Position numbers and translations under genes: made by a program. 64,000 nt of DNA, taken from positions 62,001 to 126,000 of the forward strand of contig JASMHC010000014.1 in assembly GCA_030750975.1 (NCBI GenBank), written 5' to 3'. Positions 44,092-54,850 of the stretch are shown here, in pieces. The DNA comes from Paracoccaceae bacterium. GTDB taxonomy: Bacteria; Pseudomonadota; Alphaproteobacteria; Rhodobacterales; Rhodobacteraceae. Position 1 is the stretch's first letter. Each line of letters starts with the position of its first letter. Under the pieces are notes generated by a model. That model did no database searches. It saw nothing but the letters and a program-made list of their open reading frames with translations, and was not told where the DNA came from.

Positions 44092-46233
44092 TCACATCGC
44101 GGCTTTCTTTTCCAGCCTTCGCGCATGCAAAACAGGCTCGGTATAGCCCGAAGGCTGGCTGCGCCCCTTGAACACCAGATCACAAGCCGCCTGAAAGGCG
44201 ATCCCGTCAAAGCCCGGTGACATCGGCGTGTATCCCGCATCATGCAGGTTCTGGCGATCCACCACCTCGGCCATTTTGCGCAACGCCCCCATCACCTGTT
44301 GGCCATCGACAATGCCGTGATGCAGCCAGTTGGCGATATGCTGGGCTGAAATCCGGCAGGTGGCGCGGTCTTCCATCAGGCCGACATCATTCAGGTCCGG
44401 CACTTTCGAACAGCCCACCCCCTGATCGATCCAGCGCACCACATAGCCAAGGATCCCCTGGGCATTGTTTTCGACCTCGCGCATAATCTGATCCTCGGAC
44501 CAGCGGCGGTACGAGGCCAGCGGAATATCCAGCAGCGTATCCACATGCGCCCGGCGCCCGCCTTTGCGCAGCTTGTCCTGCACGGCGAAAACATCGACCT
44601 TGTGATAATGCAGCGCATGCAGCGTTGCCGCGGTCGGCGAAGGAACCCAGGCGCAGTTCGCGCCCGATTTCGGATGCTCGATCTTCTGCTCCAGCATCGC
44701 CGCCATCAGATCAGGCATTGCCCACATTCCCTTGCCGATCTGGGCTTTGCCCGAAAGCCCGCATTCCAGCCCGATATCCACATTGCGGTTCTCGTAACCG
44801 CCGATCCACGCCTTGCGCTTGATGAAATCCTTGCGCGAAAACGGCCCCGCTTCCATCGAGGTATGGATCTCGTCGCCGGTCCGGTCAAGAAAGCCGGTAT
44901 TGATAAAGGCCACGCGGGATTTCGCCGCACGGATACATTCCTTGAGATTGACCGAAGTGCGCCGTTCTTCATCCATGATGCCGATTTTCACCGTATTGGC
45001 GGGCAGACCAAGAAAGCCTTCCACCATGCGGAAAATCTTATCGGTAAAGGCCACTTCCGCAGGCCCGTGCATTTTCGGCTTCACCACATAGACCGACCCA
45101 TGCACCGAATTGCCGCTGTCGCGCTGCAAATCATGCAGCGCAATCAGCGTGGTGATGGCCGCATCCATCAGCCCCTCGTAGATCTCGTCCCCGTCACGGG
45201 TCAGGATTGCCGGATTGGTCATCAGATGGCCGACATTGCGAATCCACAAAAGCGCCCGGCCTTTCAGGGTTTTTTCCGATCCGTCCGGCGCACAGATCAC
45301 CTTGTCGTCGTGCAACCGGCGGGTGATGCTTTTGCCGCCCTTGTCCAGAACCGCCTCAAGATCACCTTTCATCAGCCCCAGCCAGTTGGCATAGGCCAGC
45401 ACCTTGTCTTCCGCATCAACGCAAGCCACCGAATCCTCGCAATCCATGATCGCCGAGACGGCGCTTTCCAGCACCACATCCGCCAAAAGCGCCTGATCGC
45501 GGCTGCCGATCGGGTGGGCGCGGTCGAACACCAGCTCGACATGCAGGCCGTTATTCACCAGAAACACCGAATCCGGTGCCTTGGGATTGCCCGAATAGCC
45601 CGCGAATTTCTTCGGATCGACCAGCGGCTTGTCATCCACCAACAATTGCCCGGCTTGCACGTGATAGCGGCGCACATCGCAATGGCTGGTGCCTTCGATC
45701 GGAAAGGCCTCGTCCAGAAACACCCGCGCACGGCCCACGACACGCGCCCCGCGGCCCCTTTCGAACCCGCCCGCGGGCGGCGGGCTGCCCATGGCGTCGG
45801 TGCCGTAAAGGCAATCATAAAGGCTGCCCCAGCGCGCATTGGCCGCGTTCAGCGCATAGCGGGCATTGGTGATCGGCACCACCAGCTGAGGGCCGGGGAC
45901 CAGTGCAATCTCGGGGTCGACATTGGCGGTATCGATCTCGAAATCCTCGCCATCCTCGATCAGATAGCCGATCTCGGACAGGAAGGTGCGATAGGCCTGA
46001 TGGTTATGCGGCTGTCCACGGTGATCGCGGTGCCAGTCGTCAATCTGGCTTTGCAACTCTTCACGCCTTTCCAGAAGGGCCGCGTTTTCCGGCCCCAGAT
46101 CATGCGCCAGCGATGACAGCCCGGCCCAAAAGGCCTGCGCATCGACCCCGCTGCCCGGCAAGGCCTTTGTTTCGATGAAATCCGCCAGTTCGCCGGCCAC
46201 TTGAAGGCCTTGTCGATCAACACGTTTGGTCAT
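44092..46233 (-). CDS. glcB: Malate synthase G
   Basis: The 713-residue enzyme joins glyoxylate and acetyl-CoA to malate. It is full length for the G isoform, with [17 protein letters not shown] (active-site acid residues), [33 protein letters not shown], and the late [23 protein letters not shown] place the start at 46233 because AGGGG lies 6 bases upstream; the ATG at 46239 is too close to that site. Isocitrate lyase is not in the window. Confidence 0.97.
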   Translation of the reverse strand: MTKRVDRQGLQVAGELADFIETKALPGSGVDAQAFWAGLSSLAHDLGPENAALLERREELQSQIDDWHRDHRGQPHNHQAYRTFLSEIGYLIEDGEDFEIDTANVDPEIALVPGPQLVVPITNARYALNAANARWGSLYDCLYGTDAMGSPPPAGGFERGRGARVVGRARVFLDEAFPIEGTSHCDVRRYHVQAGQLLVDDKPLVDPKKFAGYSGNPKAPDSVFLVNNGLHVELVFDRAHPIGSRDQALLADVVLESAVSAIMDCEDSVACVDAEDKVLAYANWLGLMKGDLEAVLDKGGKSITRRLHDDKVICAPDGSEKTLKGRALLWIRNVGHLMTNPAILTRDGDEIYEGLMDAAITTLIALHDLQRDSGNSVHGSVYVVKPKMHGPAEVAFTDKIFRMVEGFLGLPANTVKIGIMDEERRTSVNLKECIRAAKSRVAFINTGFLDRTGDEIHTSMEAGPFSRKDFIKRKAWIGGYENRNVDIGLECGLSGKAQIGKGMWAMPDLMAAMLEQKIEHPKSGANCAWVPSPTAATLHALHYHKVDVFAVQDKLRKGGRRAHVDTLLDIPLASYRRWSEDQIMREVENNAQGILGYVVRWIDQGVGCSKVPDLNDVGLMEDRATCRISAQHIANWLHHGIVDGQQVMGALRKMAEVVDRQNLHDAGYTPMSPGFDGIAFQAACDLVFKGRSQPSGYTEPVLHARRLEKKAAM

Positions 46234-46507
46234 GTGCATCCCCTGTCCATGGGCGCTGCCATCCGCACCCGTTCCGCCTTTCGACTACCTGATAAGTTTC
46301 CTATCGGCAACATGAGGACCCAGTTGGCAATTCCAATCAATCCCGAAGAACTTTCAAAAACTTCCCAACAATGCCAAGCCGCCGGAATACCGCCCCTTTC
46401 ATACGGGTGAAAAAGTGGCATTGCGCCTCTCGACTCCCGATAAAAGGACAGGCAAGTTGACGCATCGGGGCAATTGCCGCCCCAATGAAAAAGACCGGAA
46501 GCGCCAG
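46234..46507. other. Divergent promoter region of glcB and pepN
   Basis: No gene is seen in these 274 bases. A TTGACG box (from 46457) and a GGGGC/GCCCC hairpin (about 46468-46484) lie close to pepN. A GATA-N7-TATC inverted pair sits near 46290-46305. Confidence 0.4.
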
Positions 46508-49054
46508 ATGACAGAGACCCCACAAACCATTCACCTTGCCGATTACACGCCCTTTGGCTGGACGGTTGAGGATGTACATCTGACGTTCCGCCTGTCCCCC
46601 AGCGCCACGCGGGTGATCAGCCGCATCCGCTTTGCACCCGGCCCGAACGCAGCACAACAGACGTTCTTTCTGCATGGCGAGCAGGTCACGCTGAAATCGG
46701 CCAGCATAGACGGAAACCCCGTCTCGCCCGAAATCACCGGCAAGGGCCTGACCTGCACCGTTCCCGACGGACCGTTCACCTGGGAAGCCGAGGTTGAAAT
46801 CGACCCGCAGGCCAATACCAGTCTGGAAGGGCTTTACATGTCGAACGGCATGTATTGCACCCAATGCGAGGCCGAAGGCTTTCGCAAGATCACCTTCTAC
46901 CCCGACCGCCCCGATGTGATGGCCCCTTTCCATGTCCGCATCGAAAGCGACCTGCCGGTGCTATTGTCGAACGGCAATCGGGTTGCCAGCGGCGATGGCT
47001 TTGCAGAATGGCAAGACCCTTGGCCAAAACCGGCCTATCTTTTTGCGCTGGTGGCGGGCGACCTGATTGCCCACCCCGACAGTTTCACCACCAGGTCCGG
47101 CAAAGAGGTCGCGTTGAACATCTATGTCCGCGAAGGCGACGAAGACAAATGCGACTTCGGCATGGGGGCGCTGAAACGCGCAATGACATGGGATGAACAG
47201 GTGTACGGCCGCGAATACGATCTGGATGTGTTCAACATCGTGGCCGTGGATGATTTCAACATGGGGGCGATGGAAAACAAGGGGTTGAACATTTTCAACT
47301 CATCCTGCGTTCTGGCCAGCCCCGAAACCTCGACCGATGCCAATTTCGAACGGATCGAGGCGATCATAGCGCATGAGTATTTCCACAACTGGACCGGCAA
47401 CCGCATCACCTGCCGCGACTGGTTTCAACTGTGCCTGAAGGAAGGGCTGACCGTGTTCCGCGACCAGCAATTCACCGCCGATATGCGATCCGAGCCGGTC
47501 AAACGCATCTCGGATGTGATCGAGCTGCGCGGCCGCCAGTTCCGCGAAGACAACGGCCCTCTGGCCCATCCTGTCCGGCCCGAAAGCTTTCAGGAAATCA
47601 ACAATTTCTATACCGCCACCGTGTATGAAAAAGGTGCGGAAGTCATCAATATGCTTAAACACCTTGTCGGGGACGAAGGGTATTACAAGGCGCTCGATCT
47701 TTATTTCAACCGCCATGACGGGGACGCGGCGACCATTGAAGACTGGCTTTTGGTGTTCGAAGACAGCACCGGGCGGGACCTTACGCAGTTCAAGAACTGG
47801 TATTCTCAGGCCGGCACCCCGCGCCTGTCGGTGGACGAGACGTTTGACAATGGCACATTGACCTTACGGTTTCGCCAGCACACACCGCCCACCCCCGGCC
47901 AGGACGAAAAAGACCCGCGCGTGATCCCGATTGCCGTCGGCCTGCTGGGGCAGAACGGTGACGAGGTGCTGCCGACGCAAATCCTTGAAATGACCGAAGC
48001 CGAGCAAAGCTTCAGCTTTGACGGGCTCGCGGCGAAACCCGTGGCATCGATCCTGCGGCAATTCTCGGCCCCTGTGATCCTTGAGCGTAAGATGGACAAC
48101 GCCACCCGCGCCTTCCTGCTGGCCCATGACACCGATCCGTTCAACAAATGGGAAGCCGGGCGCGATCTGGCCAAGGACAGCCTGCTGCGGATGATCGAAA
48201 AGGATGCCGCGCCGGATGGGTCCTATCTGGATGCGATCGCCCATATGCTGCGCGACGAAAGCCTTGATCCGGCCTTTCGCGCCCTGGCCCTGGGCCTGCC
48301 GTCGCAAGACCTGCTGGCGCAAGCCCTGCACGACAAGGGGGATACGCCCGATCCGATGGTGATCTGGACCGCCTGCGAGACGATGAAACAGGCGCTGGCG
48401 GAAAAGCTGCAAGACACCCTGCCCCGCATCTACGCCGCCAATCAGGTGGACGGGGCGTTTTCGCCCGACGCGGAGCAGGCGGGAAAACGGGCCTTGGCCA
48501 ATGCGGCGCTCGGGCTGATCACCCGGCTGGACGGCGGGGCCGAGGCCCGCAAGCAATATGCAAGCGCCGACAACATGACCCAGCAACTGGCCGCGCTGTC
48601 AGACCTGCTGGGCGCCGAAACCGGTGCCGCCGAATTGCAGAGTTTTTACGATCAATGGCAGCATGAGCGCCTTGTCATCGACAAATGGTTCGCGTTGCAG
48701 GTCGCCCGCGCCGCGCCGGCCAACGCGGCGGGCGTGGCGGACAAGCTGACCGCGCATGCGGATTTCAACCATCTCAACCCCAACCGCTTCCGCGCGGTTT
48801 TCGGGGCCTTGGCGCTGAACACCGCCGGGTTCCATCACGCGACCGGCGCAAGTTACCGTTTGCTGGCGGATTGGCTGATCAGGCTTGATAAAGCCAACCC
48901 GCAGATCACCGCCCGCATGTGCAGCGCCTTCGAGACCTGGAGACGGTTCGACCCCGGCCGTCAGGCCCTGATCCGCACCGAATTGAACCGGATCAAAGCC
49001 ACCCCCGACCTAAGCCGCGATACGACAGAAATGATCAACCGGATACTCAGCTGA
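46508..49054 (+). CDS. pepN: Aminopeptidase N
   Basis: The 848-residue zinc peptidase is of the E. coli PepN type: GAMENKGLNIFN substrate loop, then HEYFHNWTGNRITCRDWFQLCLKEGLTVFRDQQF with the HExxH-x18-E zinc site. It removes N-terminal residues from peptides in the cytosol. The start at 46508 has GGAAG upstream; the frame runs further up without support. Its stop overlaps the next ATG as TGATG. Confidence 0.96.
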   Translation: MTETPQTIHLADYTPFGWTVEDVHLTFRLSPSATRVISRIRFAPGPNAAQQTFFLHGEQVTLKSASIDGNPVSPEITGKGLTCTVPDGPFTWEAEVEIDPQANTSLEGLYMSNGMYCTQCEAEGFRKITFYPDRPDVMAPFHVRIESDLPVLLSNGNRVASGDGFAEWQDPWPKPAYLFALVAGDLIAHPDSFTTRSGKEVALNIYVREGDEDKCDFGMGALKRAMTWDEQVYGREYDLDVFNIVAVDDFNMGAMENKGLNIFNSSCVLASPETSTDANFERIEAIIAHEYFHNWTGNRITCRDWFQLCLKEGLTVFRDQQFTADMRSEPVKRISDVIELRGRQFREDNGPLAHPVRPESFQEINNFYTATVYEKGAEVINMLKHLVGDEGYYKALDLYFNRHDGDAATIEDWLLVFEDSTGRDLTQFKNWYSQAGTPRLSVDETFDNGTLTLRFRQHTPPTPGQDEKDPRVIPIAVGLLGQNGDEVLPTQILEMTEAEQSFSFDGLAAKPVASILRQFSAPVILERKMDNATRAFLLAHDTDPFNKWEAGRDLAKDSLLRMIEKDAAPDGSYLDAIAHMLRDESLDPAFRALALGLPSQDLLAQALHDKGDTPDPMVIWTACETMKQALAEKLQDTLPRIYAANQVDGAFSPDAEQAGKRALANAALGLITRLDGGAEARKQYASADNMTQQLAALSDLLGAETGAAELQSFYDQWQHERLVIDKWFALQVARAAPANAAGVADKLTAHADFNHLNPNRFRAVFGALALNTAGFHHATGASYRLLADWLIRLDKANPQITARMCSAFETWRRFDPGRQALIRTELNRIKATPDLSRDTTEMINRILS

Positions 49055-49485
49055 TGGAACCGGCCTTTGCTTTCCGGCGCGAGGGGCGATCCTCGGGCAC
49101 AGCCTTTTTGCTGGCGGCAATCTATGCGGTTCTGGCATGGCTTTGGTATGCGCTGGCAATATCGCCCGTCGTGTTGGGGATTTTGGTGCTTGTCACCCTG
49201 CCCGCGATCTATGATCTGGCCGCGAATCCGCAATCGTCCTTCCTGCTGGACCACGAAACCCTGCATTGGCGCCATGGCCGGCGCGAGGTCAGCCTGCCGC
49301 GCGGTGAAATCAGGCAAATGCATATCAACCTGCGTCTGGACCGGTCGGTCAAACTGATCGTGGAACTGGAATCGGGCCGCAAAATCAGGGTGATGCAACC
49401 CGCGATCCCTCCGCTTGATCTGCTGGAAAACGGGCTTGCGGCCCAAGGGATGCCCTTTCAAAAACACCCGTTTTCCCTGCTTTAG
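49054..49485 (+). CDS. Two-helix membrane protein, unknown
   Basis: The 143-residue protein has two adjoining hydrophobic segments (about residues 17-58) and a soluble beta-rich C-terminal part (LDHETLHWRHGRREVSLPRGEIRQMHINLRLD), which resembles a PH-like domain of small bacterial membrane proteins. No function is known. Its ATG overlaps the pepN stop, so it is translationally coupled to pepN. Confidence 0.75.
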   Translation: MEPAFAFRREGRSSGTAFLLAAIYAVLAWLWYALAISPVVLGILVLVTLPAIYDLAANPQSSFLLDHETLHWRHGRREVSLPRGEIRQMHINLRLDRSVKLIVELESGRKIRVMQPAIPPLDLLENGLAAQGMPFQKHPFSLL

Positions 49486-49610
49486 CGGGCAATCCGCCGC
49501 AATACCGGCGCGGCGCAGGCCCAAAAGAACCGCCAAAATTCCAACTGGATGCCCAAGTCTGGCCGCAGTTGCAGACGAGTTTCGGGACAAGACAAAACCC
49601 GGAGCAGACA

Positions 49611-50909
49611 ATGGCCTTTATTTCGACATCCCCCAGTGCATCAAAATCGCTGATCTCGGCGGTCCGCCGCGCCATGGGGCCGCGCATCACGCCCGAACCG
49701 AAGGACGAGGAAGCGAATGGCCTGTCGAACATGTCGCTGGTGGATATCCGTCAGCAAATCTCGATCCCGATCCCTGATGAATCGAAGGATTGCGAAGAAA
49801 AGACCCGCCTGCACAAAACCGCCCACCGGCTTGTCCGTCAGGATGCGTGGGACAGCTTGGGCGCGCTGATCCGCGAACATGACAGCGAACGCAGAATGAC
49901 CGTTGGCGGCACGCCAACCGCTTATGTCCTGTCCGCCGGTGCCCGCAAGGATATCATCGACACGATTGCCCTTGGGGTTCTGCCGCAAAGCGAACACGGC
50001 CTGTCTGCGGCGACGGAAGGCGTTGAAATGCTGGATCAGGTGCTGATCGACCATGCCGGAGACTATGGCGTGGCACTGGTGGTTGCGCAGGCCCATATGG
50101 ATATCGGCTCGGTCTGGCGTGGTCAGGGCTGGGCGGACGAGGTTCCGGCCTCGGACTGGAAAGCCTTTGCCCGCCATTTCCGCCGTGCGACCAGCATTCT
50201 GGAACAATACGACCCGATCGAAAACGATTCGCCCGCCCTGGCCGCCGCCCGCTGCCGTGCGCTGGCCGGTCAGCCCGATGCGGCCCAGCGGGCGATTGCC
50301 TATTACGAAGACCTGATTGATCTGGCACCGCATTACGCGAAATCCTATCGCCGTTTCGGCCAGTCGCTTTTGCCGCGCTGGTATGGCTCATACGAGCTGT
50401 TGGAACAGCAGGCCCGCAAGATGGCCGCCGAAACCGCCGATCACTGGGGCAACGCGGCCTATGCGCTGACCCTGATGGACGCGGTGCGCGAAGACAAAGA
50501 GGCCCTGGGTTTTGTCGATGTGGCGATGTTCCTGCAAGGTTTGGGCGATTATCTGGATGCCCAGCCCGATCAGGGCACAGCCAACAAGATTGCCGCCTTC
50601 CTGTCGGTGTCTCTGACCCCGACCGGCCCGCTGGTTTCAGGCTCGAAACGCGCCTATCACAACCGGCAGGCGCTGATCAAAGCCGCGCCGCAATTCGCCC
50701 GCAACCATCTGCGCGAAATTCACCCGGTCATCTGGGCCGAAGCCGCCGGTACCCATGATCCGGACGCCCCGCCTGCCAAGGCATGGCGTCAGCGTCAGAC
50801 CGGGCTTGAACAAGCGTTCAGCACGCTCAGCCGCGCCTTTGAACGCGAAATTCTGCGCGGAAAGCATCTGTTCTTCAACAAAGACGGCGTTGATTTCCAC
50901 ACCGCATAA
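49611..50909 (+). CDS. Conserved helical-repeat protein, unknown
   Basis: The 432-residue soluble protein is helical, with TPR-like stretches (ALAAARCRALAGQPDAAQRAIAYYEDLIDLAPHYAKSYRRFGQSLL and later NRQALIKAAPQFARNHLREIHPVIWAEA). I recognise no catalytic motif and no signal peptide. CCGGAG precedes the start at 49611. It stands between pepN and gatB. Sequences like this seem confined to Rhodobacteraceae, but I could not search. Confidence 0.75.
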   Translation: MAFISTSPSASKSLISAVRRAMGPRITPEPKDEEANGLSNMSLVDIRQQISIPIPDESKDCEEKTRLHKTAHRLVRQDAWDSLGALIREHDSERRMTVGGTPTAYVLSAGARKDIIDTIALGVLPQSEHGLSAATEGVEMLDQVLIDHAGDYGVALVVAQAHMDIGSVWRGQGWADEVPASDWKAFARHFRRATSILEQYDPIENDSPALAAARCRALAGQPDAAQRAIAYYEDLIDLAPHYAKSYRRFGQSLLPRWYGSYELLEQQARKMAAETADHWGNAAYALTLMDAVREDKEALGFVDVAMFLQGLGDYLDAQPDQGTANKIAAFLSVSLTPTGPLVSGSKRAYHNRQALIKAAPQFARNHLREIHPVIWAEAAGTHDPDAPPAKAWRQRQTGLEQAFSTLSRAFEREILRGKHLFFNKDGVDFHTA

Positions 50910-50979
50910 GCGTCAGCCTCTTGTTCCCTGTCCTGACCTGCCCTAGAAGGCAGGTCGGACCGCCAAGAGGATATCTGAC

Positions 50980-52494
50980 ATGCTCGACCTGACCTACGAG
51001 ACCCCGAAAATCAAAACAATCGCGGGTGCCAGGCACGACTGGGAACTGGTCATCGGCATGGAAGTGCATGCGCAGGTGTCGTCGAATGCGAAACTGTTCT
51101 CGGGTGCCTCAACCAAATTCGGGGCCGAGCCGAATTCGAACGTCTCGTTCGTTGACAGCGCCATGCCCGGCATGCTGCCGGTCATCAACGAGTTTGCCGT
51201 TGAGCAGGCCGTGCGCACGGGATTGGGCCTGAAGGCGGAAATCAACCTTGTGTCGGCCTTTGACCGCAAGAACTATTTCTACCCCGACCTGCCGCAGGGC
51301 TATCAGATCAGCCAGCTTTATCACCCCATCGTCGGCGAAGGCGAAGTGATCGTTGATATGGGGCCGGGCGTCGCCCGCAAGGTGCGCATCGAACGCATCC
51401 ATATGGAGCAGGACGCCGGCAAGTCGATCCATGACATGGATCCGAACATGTCTTTCGTTGATCTGAACCGCACCGGTGTCTGCCTGATGGAGATCGTCAG
51501 CCGCCCCGACATCCGCGGCCCCGAAGAGGCTGCCGCTTATCTGGGCAAGCTGCGCCAGATCATGCGCTACCTTGGCACTTGCGACGGCAATATGCAGGAA
51601 GGCAGCATGCGAGCCGATGTGAACGTCTCGGTCTGTCTGCCGGGCGAGTATGAAAAATTCATTGAGACCGGCGATTTCAGCCATTTGCGCACCCGCTGCG
51701 AGATCAAGAACATGAACTCGATGCGCTTTATCCAGCAAGCCATCGACATCGAGGCCCGCCGCCAGATCGCCCTGCACGAAGCGGGCGAAGAGGTGGTGCA
51801 GGAAACCCGCCTGTTTGACCCTGACAAGGGCGAAACCCGCTCGATGCGGTCAAAGGAAGAAGCGCATGATTATCGCTACTTCCCCGACCCCGACCTGCTG
51901 CCGCTTGAGATTGAGCAAGCATGGGTAGATAACATTGCGGCCTCGCTGCCCGAATTGCCGGACGAGAAAAAAGCCCGCTTTGTGAATGACTTTGGCCTGT
52001 CGGAATATGACGCCAGCGTTCTGACCGCCGAGGTCGAAAACGCCGCCTATTTCGAAGAGGTCCAGCGCGAAGCCGGTGACGGCAAGCTATCGGCCAACTG
52101 GGTGATCAACGAATTGTTCGGCCGCCTGAAAAAAGAAGATCACGGCATCACCGATAGCCCCGTGTCTCCGTCGCAATTGGCCGGTATCATCAAGCTGATC
52201 AAATCGGGGGATATTTCCGGCAAGATCGCCAAGGACTTGTTCGAGATCGTCTATACCGAAGGCGGCGATCCGGCCGAGATCGTCGAAGCCCGTGGCATGA
52301 AGCAGGTGACAGATACCGGCGCGATTGAAGCCGCAGTGGACGAGATCATTGCCGCCAACCCCGCGCAGGTCGAAAAGGCCAAGCAGAACCCGAAACTTGC
52401 AGGCTGGTTCGTCGGTCAGGTGATGAAAGCCACCGGTGGCAAGGCCAACCCGAAAGCGGTGAACGAACTGGTTGCCGCCAAGCTGGGGCTTTGA
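50980..52494 (+). CDS. gatB: Asp-tRNA(Asn)/Glu-tRNA(Gln) amidotransferase subunit B
   Basis: The 504-residue protein shows GatB landmarks: [65 protein letters not shown] and [18 protein letters not shown], with a C-terminal YqeY-like helical tail. With GatA and GatC it converts misacylated tRNAs to Gln- or Asn-tRNA. gatA and gatC are not adjacent, as is usual in this family. The oxygenase gene follows after 12 bases. Confidence 0.97.
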   Translation: MLDLTYETPKIKTIAGARHDWELVIGMEVHAQVSSNAKLFSGASTKFGAEPNSNVSFVDSAMPGMLPVINEFAVEQAVRTGLGLKAEINLVSAFDRKNYFYPDLPQGYQISQLYHPIVGEGEVIVDMGPGVARKVRIERIHMEQDAGKSIHDMDPNMSFVDLNRTGVCLMEIVSRPDIRGPEEAAAYLGKLRQIMRYLGTCDGNMQEGSMRADVNVSVCLPGEYEKFIETGDFSHLRTRCEIKNMNSMRFIQQAIDIEARRQIALHEAGEEVVQETRLFDPDKGETRSMRSKEEAHDYRYFPDPDLLPLEIEQAWVDNIAASLPELPDEKKARFVNDFGLSEYDASVLTAEVENAAYFEEVQREAGDGKLSANWVINELFGRLKKEDHGITDSPVSPSQLAGIIKLIKSGDISGKIAKDLFEIVYTEGGDPAEIVEARGMKQVTDTGAIEAAVDEIIAANPAQVEKAKQNPKLAGWFVGQVMKATGGKANPKAVNELVAAKLGL

Positions 52495-52506
52495 ACGGCG
52501 CAGATC

Positions 52507-53502
52507 ATGGGCGAATTGCTGGCACCGCTTCTGGCTGACCGATTGCGCGCGAAACGGCAATCTTTTGACCGCATTCCGCTGGTCGATATCGCCGCGCTGG
52601 TCGATGGCGGCGATGCGCGCCCGGTCGCGCGGGAAATTCGCTGGGCGCTGACCAATGTCGGCTTTCTCTATATCCGCAACCACGGAATTCCGCCTGCGCT
52701 GATCGATGCCGCCTATCAGGCCAGCCGGTCCTTCTTCGCCCTGCCGATTGAGGTGAAAAACGCGCTGCATATTCGCCACTCGGGCCACAGCTTGCGCGGA
52801 TATATCCCGCTGTTCGGCGAAAACACCGATCCGGGCAAAACCCGCGATCTGAAGGAATGTTTTGACCTTGGTCCCGAAACCCCCGGTCGCGACCAGCCCT
52901 TTTTCGGGGCCAACCAATGGCCCGGCGGGCTGCCCGGCTTTGCCGAAACGCTGATGCAATATCACGACGCGCTGGCCGCGCTTTCGCATGTGCTGCTGCG
53001 GGGCGTCGCGCTTAGCCTTGATCTGGCGCCCGATTATTTCGCGGCGAAAATGCGCGATCCGATCAGCGTGCTGCGCCTGATCCATTATCCGCCGCAAAGC
53101 GGGCGGATCGATGAAGAGATGATCGGCATTGGCGCACATACCGATTATGGCAACCTGACGATCCTCGCGCAGGATCAGGTCGGCGGCTTGCAGGTTCTGA
53201 ACCGCGATCAGGTCTGGGTCGAGGCCCCGCCGATAGACGGCACCTTCGTGCTGAATATCGGCGATCTGGTGCAGAGGATGACCAATGATCTTTATTTGGC
53301 CAATCTGCACCGGGTGGTGAATATCTCTGGGCGGGAACGCTATTCCATGCCGTTTTTTGTCGAAGCCGACACCGAGGCGGTGTTTGCCCCCTTGCCGCAA
53401 TGCGTGTCAGACAGCAACCCGCCGCGCTATGCATCGGTGCGCTGCGGGGCGCATATGTTCGCCCGCTACAAAGACAGTTTCCCGCATTTGCAGGATGTAT
53501 GA
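52507..53502 (+). CDS. 2-oxoglutarate/Fe(II) oxygenase, isopenicillin-N-synthase family
   Basis: The 331-residue enzyme has the DIOX_N region (IPLVDIAALVDGG, GFLYIRNHGIP, FFALPIEVK) and the Fe-binding HxD...H set: GAHTDYGNLTILAQD, then LHRVVNISGRERYSMPFFVE with the second His and the RxS pair that binds 2-oxoglutarate. The substrate is unknown; many bacterial members are annotated only by family. It follows gatB by 12 bases but has only a weak ribosome site. Confidence 0.9.
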   Translation: MGELLAPLLADRLRAKRQSFDRIPLVDIAALVDGGDARPVAREIRWALTNVGFLYIRNHGIPPALIDAAYQASRSFFALPIEVKNALHIRHSGHSLRGYIPLFGENTDPGKTRDLKECFDLGPETPGRDQPFFGANQWPGGLPGFAETLMQYHDALAALSHVLLRGVALSLDLAPDYFAAKMRDPISVLRLIHYPPQSGRIDEEMIGIGAHTDYGNLTILAQDQVGGLQVLNRDQVWVEAPPIDGTFVLNIGDLVQRMTNDLYLANLHRVVNISGRERYSMPFFVEADTEAVFAPLPQCVSDSNPPRYASVRCGAHMFARYKDSFPHLQDV

Positions 53503-53514
53503 CGGCCCGACCGG

Positions 53515-54774
53515 TCAGTCGCGCCGTGCGGGTTCGCGATACCCGATGGCCAGCCAGATGCCCGAGGCCACCATGGCCAGCGCCACCAGCCAGAACCCCG
53601 CCACCACATTTGTCGCTATATCCGCCGCAACCCCGATGACAAGCGCCCCGATCCCATAGCCGAGATCGCGCCAGAACCGATAGACCCCAAGGCTTGAGGA
53701 CCGCCACACCGGATCGGACAGGTCTCCGACGGCGGCAATCAGCGTCGGATACAGCAACGCCATGCCAATGCCGGTCAGCGCCGCCGTGATCGCCCATGCC
53801 GTCAACGACTGAAACAACGCAAACCCCAAAAGCGCCAGACCGCTTAGGAACATGCCCGCCACCGCCGGTGCCTTGCGGCCAATTCTGTCAGACAAGGGAC
53901 CGGTCCAAAGCTGGCTTGCCCCCCAAACCCCGGCATAAATGCCGGTGATCAGGCCAATCTCAATCAGGCTGGCCCCTTGGGCGTTCAGATACACAGGCAC
54001 CAGCGTCCAAAGCGCCACATCGACAAATTTTTCAACCGACCCGGCCTGCGACAGGGCCATGAACCGCTGGTCGCGCCATGTGACCATCGCGAAAGCCTGC
54101 CAGCCACTTAACGGTTTCGCCCCCGTCGCCGCGGCAGTCTGATGCGCGAAATGCCGGGTTTCGCCGAAAAACGCCCAAGCCGTCACCAGACCAGCGGCCA
54201 CAACCACGGCGTTGAACAGAACCAGCGTCATGCGCGGATCAAAGCCCGAGGCCAGCCACCCCGTCAGGAACCCCGCAATCGCGACGCCCCCATAGCCTGC
54301 AAATTCGTTGATGCCCGTCGCCAGCCCGCGCTGAGCGCTTGGCACGATGTCATGTTTCGCCGTCACCGTCATCGACCAGGCAAAGCCCTGATTGATCCCC
54401 AAAAGCACATTTGCCGCCACGATCCAGCCCCAGCTGGGGGCGAAATACAGGATAAAGGGGATCGGAAGCGCAAAGACCCAACCGGCGATCAGCACCGGCC
54501 TGCGCCCGAACCGGCCCGCCATTTGACCCGAAAGGAAATTCATCGCCCCTTTGACAAAGCCAAAGCTGACCACAAAGGACAAAAGCAAGGTCAGTGAACC
54601 ACCGGCAAGGCCGAAATCGCTTTCGGCGATCAAGGGCAGCACCGTGCGCTGCACGCCGATTGTCATGCCGACCAGAAGGACCTGCAAAAGCTGCTGCATG
54701 AAAAGGCCGGCGTTTTCGCGCAGACCCAGCGGATAATCGAGTTCCCCCAGGTCGGGATGGGATGGGTTCGACAT
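53515..54774 (-). CDS. MFS transporter under ArsR-type operator
   Basis: The 419-residue membrane protein has twelve hydrophobic segments, the MFS loop motif GRFGRRPVLIAGW after helix 2 and DRIGRKAPAVAGM in the second half. The substrate is not known. TTAGGAGC precedes the ATG at 54774. Its promoter is one of the clearest in the window and overlaps an inverted repeat (54791-54812), so the gene is probably repressed until a signal arrives. It is convergent with the oxygenase gene. Confidence 0.92.
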   Translation of the reverse strand: MSNPSHPDLGELDYPLGLRENAGLFMQQLLQVLLVGMTIGVQRTVLPLIAESDFGLAGGSLTLLLSFVVSFGFVKGAMNFLSGQMAGRFGRRPVLIAGWVFALPIPFILYFAPSWGWIVAANVLLGINQGFAWSMTVTAKHDIVPSAQRGLATGINEFAGYGGVAIAGFLTGWLASGFDPRMTLVLFNAVVVAAGLVTAWAFFGETRHFAHQTAAATGAKPLSGWQAFAMVTWRDQRFMALSQAGSVEKFVDVALWTLVPVYLNAQGASLIEIGLITGIYAGVWGASQLWTGPLSDRIGRKAPAVAGMFLSGLALLGFALFQSLTAWAITAALTGIGMALLYPTLIAAVGDLSDPVWRSSSLGVYRFWRDLGYGIGALVIGVAADIATNVVAGFWLVALAMVASGIWLAIGYREPARRD

Positions 54775-54790
54775 GCGGCGCGGCTCCTAA

Positions 54791-54812
54791 AACATTCGAA
54801 ATATAGAATGTT
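54791..54812. promoter_or_regulatory. ArsR-type operator AACATTC-N8-GAATGTT
   Basis: Perfect 7-bp arms (54791-54797, 54806-54812) contain ATTC-N8-GAAT, the spacing used by SqrR/BigR-type ArsR repressors as I recall. It covers the -10 box of the MFS promoter, an arrangement for repression. Confidence 0.65.
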
Positions 54813-54827
54813 AAGGAAAGGCGTCAA
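54800..54827 (-). promoter_or_regulatory. Sigma70-type promoter of the MFS gene
   Basis: On the minus strand TTGACG (54827-54822) and TATATT (54805-54800) are separated by 16 bases, with the ribosome site AGGAG about 15 bases further on. The -10 box lies in the centre of the operator. Confidence 0.7.
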
Positions 54828-54850
54828 GCCCCGGCGCCGCTTGGACGGGC

